Assembly (NCBI GenBank): GCA_001949185.1
Contig: BDGG01000001.1
Coordinates: 8,750,721 to 8,814,720, forward strand
Origin: Ramazzottius varieornatus
Taxonomy: Eukaryota > Tardigrada > Eutardigrada > Parachela > Ramazzottiidae
Reading direction: 5' to 3'
Length of the DNA: 64,000 bases
In this document: positions 59,801 through 64,000 of the stretch, piece by piece
How the letters are laid out: each line of letters opens with the position of its first letter
Position numbering within the stretch: the stretch's first letter is position 1
The notes under the pieces: generated by a model
Told to the model about the DNA's origin: nothing
Databases searched by the model: none
Seen by the model: only the letters and a program-made list of their open reading frames with translations
Made by a program: the position numbers and the translations under genes

Positions 59801-61857
59801 TTTTCATCTCCTCCATCGTCAGCATGTCCGTTGGCAGCGGCATCGGACTGGGACTTGGTGCTTTGGCCGCCTTGTTCTGGCTGACAGCATGCTTCTTCCT
59901 CAAGTGGTTCCGCAGAAAGTTCAGACTGGACAGCTTCTTGTGACAGATGTCGCACTGCAAGGCCGCTTCTTGATTGTCGACCTCTTCATGCTGGGCCTCA
60001 CTTGGCGTCTGGCTTTCTGGCAGCCAGGGTTTCGTCATCTGTTCGCTAAGGGCTTGAGGAGGGAAGAAGCCGGCCATGCCGGGAATAAGGCCCGCCATCA
60101 TCCCCGGAAAGAAGGGCGCCATCGGCATGGTCATGCCCGAGGTGAACATTTGCTGCAGAGCCATGTTCTGCGCGCACATTTGCATCAGCTGCTGGCGCAG
60201 GATCTGCTCATTCAGCGCTTCGTTCTCTTCGGCAAAGCTGGATGATCGGTGGGTGGGTGAAGATTCCCCTCGCTCTTTCCTTCCTCTTCCCGTCCCTAAA
60301 ACCAAAGATTCACTGTCAAACCACCAAACCCCACTACACTTGCGCACTTCAACCGACGTTTCCAACGATATTTTGCGCCACATTCAAAAGACTGTCTTCC
60401 CTCGCGCACATTAACTGCAATTTCAAACTGTGATTGCGCGACTTCATCCGAGTAGCAGATACAGTAGCCGTACCTGTTGAGGAAGAGGTGGGCTCGAGGT
60501 GCATTGTTGAACTGAAGATGGCTTCCAGCTGCGAACCAGCATCGGCAATATGAATGGAGGGGGCGCTGAAGCTCTCTGGAGAATCACTTCGACGATGTCT
60601 ACCGTTGATGGATTCTGAGGTGGGTGGCAGCTCCGGCGGGCTATTCGGATCGAAGACCGCGTGCTTGTTAGCCATGTGGGTTTTCAAAAAGTACTTGTTG
60701 CAAAACTCTCGATCGCACAGTTGGCAATAGGCATCTGGATTAAAAATCCTCACACCTGCAATATCACAAAGTAAGGCATGACTGACCTTAAATCCAAGCT
60801 TTTTATGAAAGTTGACTAATTTTGTGAACTGGGAGCTGGCCAAACAGGCTCGACTAGATTGATTTTCCCAAGTGACGTACGCTCTTATTGTTCCTAAATG
60901 GAAGCGTGCGCCACTTGGAACAAACTATCCAGGTGCCAAATAATTGTGTTACCTGATGGGCCGACTGGGAAGAATCGGGCGGCTGGACCTTCAACCAGCT
61001 GTGACGGAGTAGGAGAATTCCTGTCTATTTCCCCTTGCTCCCCGCCATGTTCTTTGCTTTGTGGATTGTCTCGAGGTTGACTGTCCTCGATGTCAGTTGA
61101 ATCTGGTGGTAGCCTGTCGGCGGAAGTGACTTCGGGGCAGATCTGTTCGGCCACCATGTCGCGGTCGGTTTTGCAGCGAAGTGGCTTGAACTGCTTCCTT
61201 CCCTTCCTTCGCGACTGGCTACTCTCGTCGGGCTGTGCGTCTTCTGTATCGGAACGAAGGGACGATACCGGCGACTGGGCGGTGGAGGAGGCTGAAGTGG
61301 ATGTGTAGAGAAGCGAGCCGGGAATGGCGATGGTCGACGGCGCCGACTCCATCGGCCATTTTGAACTATGAATCAAACACAAACTGCGTTCAAAGTCAGA
61401 TTCCCATTTTTTCATTTTATTTTGTGAGACTTAGTCTAAAATTTGTGTTTTGAAAACGATATTCCATTTCTGATTTTATTTTCGACATCGTACAGAAGTT
61501 GAGACCTCTGCAAAGAAACTGGACAAGAACGTTTTGCCAAGCGGCGCACGCGTTCAGCCACCACCACTGGAAGCGTGCGCCACTCGGAAGAATGATTCTG
61601 TCGAGTATGTTTTCACGAGTTCCCAGTCGCAGGTTCTTTACGTACTCGGTTGTGATGTTGGAAGAGGACGGTTCATCGCCTTCAGGCGAGTCGTGCCGAG
61701 AAGAAGAGGAGGAGAAGGAGACGGTGGTGTGAGGGGAGGCATCGGGGAATTTGCTGCGAATGTCCAGTGGTGAGTAGCACTCGTCCAGCTTGTAGTAGGC
61801 GGCTTGCGAAGTCAGATGGGATAAGTGCGCGTACGCCATGGCTTCTCGGCCATCCAT
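56887..61857 (-). CDS. Six-finger C2H2 zinc-finger protein with YFL-type fingers
   Basis: Probable nuclear regulator of unknown family. Six exons: 61857..61646, 61365..60953, 60755..60474, 60295..59562, 58034..57492, 57357..56887; 884 residues. Six fingers share the pattern C-x2-C then (K)YFL-x2-H, for example CQLCDREFCNKYFLKTHMANK, CVKCNRVYCSKYFLRTH and CDICKKNLCSKYFLRIHQ; three lie in exon 5. They are spread out, not in a tight tandem array with TGEKP linkers, so protein or RNA contacts are as likely as DNA. SVLDLSTPKS in exon 5 resembles a CtBP-binding PxDLS motif. A Met/Pro/Phe-rich block (GMMAGLIPGMAGFFPP) and a strongly basic helix (RRKKEKRERRRQERKE) lie in exon 4. The start has a strong GCCACCATGG context. 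The last codons read Trp then TAA, overlapping a GTAAGA donor; splicing there would also create a stop. Confidence 0.78.
58089..58275. repeat. Palindromic repeat P, locus 32 (two dyads)
   Basis: Dyads at 58121-58171 and 58205-58255; left arm GAGCTCAGCAAACAAG. Zinc-finger gene intron 4. Confidence 0.84.
58276..59561. other. Remainder of zinc-finger gene intron 4
   Basis: At 1.5 kb this is by far the longest intron of the gene. No exon, repeat or signal recognised; a plus-strand frame near 58376-58609 has no support. Confidence 0.4.
60838..60930. repeat. Palindromic repeat P, locus 33 (one dyad)
   Basis: Dyad at 60868-60917 (AAGTGACGTACGC opposite GCGTGCGCCACTTGG). Zinc-finger gene intron 2, about 22 nt from the exon 2 boundary. 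Confidence 0.77.
61509..61622. repeat. Palindromic repeat P, locus 34 (one dyad)
   Basis: Dyad at 61537-61587, with loop CAGCCACCACCACTGG. Zinc-finger gene intron 1. Confidence 0.83.
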
Positions 61858-61950
61858 GGTGGCGGAAGTCTTTGCTTCTGCACTCCCAAAGTCTCAGTCA
61901 AACCTGACAATAAAGATGATTTCAATAAAATCGGAAAAACTTCAGAATGG

Positions 61951-62061
61951 TAGCTCGGCAAACAAGCTGGACAAGGCGATTTCCTCAACTGGCGCACATT
62001 GTCCGTGATGAAGACTGAAAGCGTGCGTCACTTGGGAGAGCGATCTTGCCGACCTAGCTTC
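61951..62061. repeat. Palindromic repeat P, locus 35 (one dyad)
   Basis: Dyad at 61986-62034 with left arm AGCTCGGCAAACAAGCT. About 95 nt upstream of the zinc-finger gene start codon. Confidence 0.82.
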
Positions 62062-63146
62062 CCTACGTTCTAAACGTTAGAATATTCCAACATTAGGGGA
62101 TTAAAAGATTCCCGTCGACAATCAGCGCAGAAATATTAGGAAGATAAGGGGACCGAAATTGGATATTGTTGGTTGATCGAAAGATGTGGCGAACTCGAAG
62201 GAAGTGAATGAGAAAGAGTGGCTCGTAGGCGTGAATGTAAAATGGCTGTTTGTGAGTTGGCCGTTGGACAGCAGAAGAGTGATTGGAAAATAAACAACGG
62301 TGTCATCTTCTTCGATTCGCTCAAAGTTGGGCAGCACAAACAGCGGAGATTTGAAGATGCGGCGCGGCCATGATAGGTATGACCGGGTTTCGTGCTTGAT
62401 AAAAAATGTACGGATGCGCTTACTTTTGATTAAGCACCGGCATATCTTCAACTATATACGGAAGACGATGATGTCTAACCTACATAAGGCCAATCAACAG
62501 CGACATCCTTTCTCGACAAAAGCGCCATTTAAAGTAAGTCAGCAAAAATCACCACTGACATAGAAAACATCACACTCGAAACGAAGCGAGAGTCAAGTTT
62601 TGTAGGCCGACAAAAACTGGGCGAAGTGCGGAAAAGACCGTCATGACAATTTAAAAACAAAAGCCAGTCATACTTCTGATGCCATCTTCGCGCTAAGAAA
62701 TCAATATGTCTCGCCGCCAGCCACAAAACTGAAAGTTTATACTAACTTAGTACTGAGTCGCTCTTGAAGTTAACACTTGGCCAAGTTACTGTTTTACGGC
62801 CTTCGGAAGTTTTGCGCGTTTTTTGTTACAGGTGATCTACCTTGTTCCGCTTCTTGCGAAGACCTGCCCTGCTTACCATCGGTCTCCGCAGTGATTTTCA
62901 TATCTGTTTATCACCGTCACTTTTGTGTACGAGAACCGCAAAGAACCGACAGCGTGACAACTCAAGTTCACAATCATCGAAGATGCAGTTCTTCAAGCGA
63001 CAATAAACCGGGTTCTACAGTATTCGGTGCATCTCATACCATATGAAATTGGTTGCCGTGTTCAGACTGTGCGATTTTTACTAACCCACAGTAGTATCTC
63101 ATAGTGAAGAAATATGGTATTTTACTGTCAAAGAACCCGGCAGTTC

Positions 63147-63338
63147 CTCGCAATACAGACTCAACCTGATTGTTTTCCCAAGTGACGCACTTTATCGGTA
63201 TTGTTAACTGGAAGCGTGCGCTACCTGGAAAACGGTCTTGACGAGTTTTCTGCCCAGGTGACGCACATTTTGCGCGCTATCGACAGGAAGCGTGCGCCAC
63301 TTGGTAAAGCGACTGTATTCAGCTTGTTTGCCGAGGCC
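63147..63338. repeat. Palindromic repeat P, locus 36 (two dyads)
   Basis: Dyads at 63177-63230 and 63254-63303; right arm CAGCTTGTTTGCCGAG. Confidence 0.83.
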
Positions 63339-63747
63339 AGTTCACAGTTTTGAAAACAGAGTGGGACGGAAACCATCTGGAACTGTTGAAATGGCGAACC
63401 TTCACCATCGAAACCGAAAAAGCCTGCTCGTTTAAGCCTCGTTAAACTTGAACATTAAAAACTGGTTCACATCATCCGCACAGTCTGACGACGGAAAAGT
63501 GATTACATAACATGACTTTACAACTCGCCTTCACTTAAAAAAACCCAATGGAAGTCATTTTTCAATGGATCTTGCTTGGCCAGTTTTTGAAGATGCTGCT
63601 TCACCTCGATCGCTATGCATTCAAGTTCTGTTTATTGTTTTGAAACTTACGCTGCAAGATTGATATCTACCTAGCAGTTCGTCTCGCTTCAGTAGAAACA
63701 GGAAGTTCTTCGCGAAGAACCAAGTCTGCTACTGTACGCAATATATA

Positions 63748-64000
63748 AGAGCTCGGCAAACAAACTCCAAAAAAAAGAATGTTTTTCCAAGTGGCGCACC
63801 TTGTCGGTGTGATTGGCTGGAAAGGTGCGCCATTTGGATAAACGATGTAGTCCGTTTTAATCGTTTCCTCCAGGTGGCGCACACCAGGCAGCGCTGTTGG
63901 CTGGAACGTGCGCCACTTGAAAATTAATCATGTCGTTTTTGTTTTTGCCCAAGTGACACACGTTTTCGGTGTTACTCGTTGGAAGCGTGCGCCACTTGGA
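63748..64000. repeat. Palindromic repeat P, locus 37 (three dyads, cut by window end)
   Basis: Dyads at 63786-63837, 63869-63918 and 63950-63999 with left arm GAGCTCGGCAAACAAACT. The array may continue past the window. Confidence 0.85.

Larger units (their letters stand above)
61858..64000. other. Intergenic region at the right edge
   Basis: Upstream of the zinc-finger gene. Three palindromic repeat loci are the only clear features; minus-strand frames at 62122-62451 and 62136-62339 are AT-rich and unsupported. Confidence 0.45.

Overview
This is animal nuclear DNA. Nearly every gene is split by short introns, usually 50-400 nt, with GT or GC donors and AG acceptors, and the gene content is bilaterian: a Deformed/Hox4 homeobox gene, a fused CAD pyrimidine-synthesis gene, a Trk receptor tyrosine kinase, a peptide-hormone GPCR, a ciliary CFAP91 gene, a RING-CH ubiquitin ligase and a Ly6/uPAR protein. 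I cannot place the species. An isolated Deformed gene next to a full LRR-Ig-Trk receptor suggests an invertebrate, probably a protostome, with dispersed Hox genes. Exons were joined by hand from reading frame, splice consensus and remembered family sequences. Exon lengths and phases close for every complete model, but individual boundaries may be off by a base or two.

Layout, left to right. 1-1007 (minus): the first two coding exons of a GnRH/AKH/corazonin-type receptor that runs off the left edge. 1008-4781: non-coding, with a candidate terminal-inverted-repeat element. 4782-9991 (minus): CFAP91, 12 exons. 10346-21850 (minus): CAD, 23 exons, all four activities (glutaminase, carbamoyl-phosphate synthetase, dihydroorotase, aspartate transcarbamylase). 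22651-24883 (plus): short-chain dehydrogenase, copy 1. 28396-28755 (minus): a possible two-exon orphan. 29397-31268 (plus): Deformed, four exons, homeobox cut by two introns. 31715-32195 (minus): a weak candidate for a small cysteine-rich secreted protein. 35174-37167 (plus): short-chain dehydrogenase, copy 2. 37735-42581 (plus): a basic, serine-rich coiled-coil protein. 43019-43815 (plus): a GPI-anchored Ly6/uPAR-like protein. 45486-53311 (plus): Trk. 53665-55891 (minus): MARCH-type ligase. 56887-61857 (minus): a six-finger zinc-finger protein. 61858-64000: non-coding.

The most striking signal is a high-copy palindromic repeat (family P). Its core dyad is CCAAGTGGCGCAC, a loop of about 20-30 nt, then GTGCGCCACTTGG, framed by outer arms that also pair (AGCTCGGCAAACAAACT on the left, AGTTTGTTTGCCGAGCT on the right). 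I count 37 clear loci with about 65 dyads, most with exactly two dyads. They lie in introns of every confidently called gene and in intergenic DNA, and never in a coding exon that I assigned. Smaller hairpin families (CCTGCATAC/GTATGCAGG and CACGGCCTTG/CAAGGCCGTG) share this intron habit. Four of about 82 introns appear to use GC donors.

The genes do not form one pathway. CAD makes UMP precursors, CFAP91 belongs to motile cilia, Trk and the GPCR are signalling receptors, and Deformed patterns the anterior body axis. The two dehydrogenases are paralogs with matching intron phases that flank Deformed.
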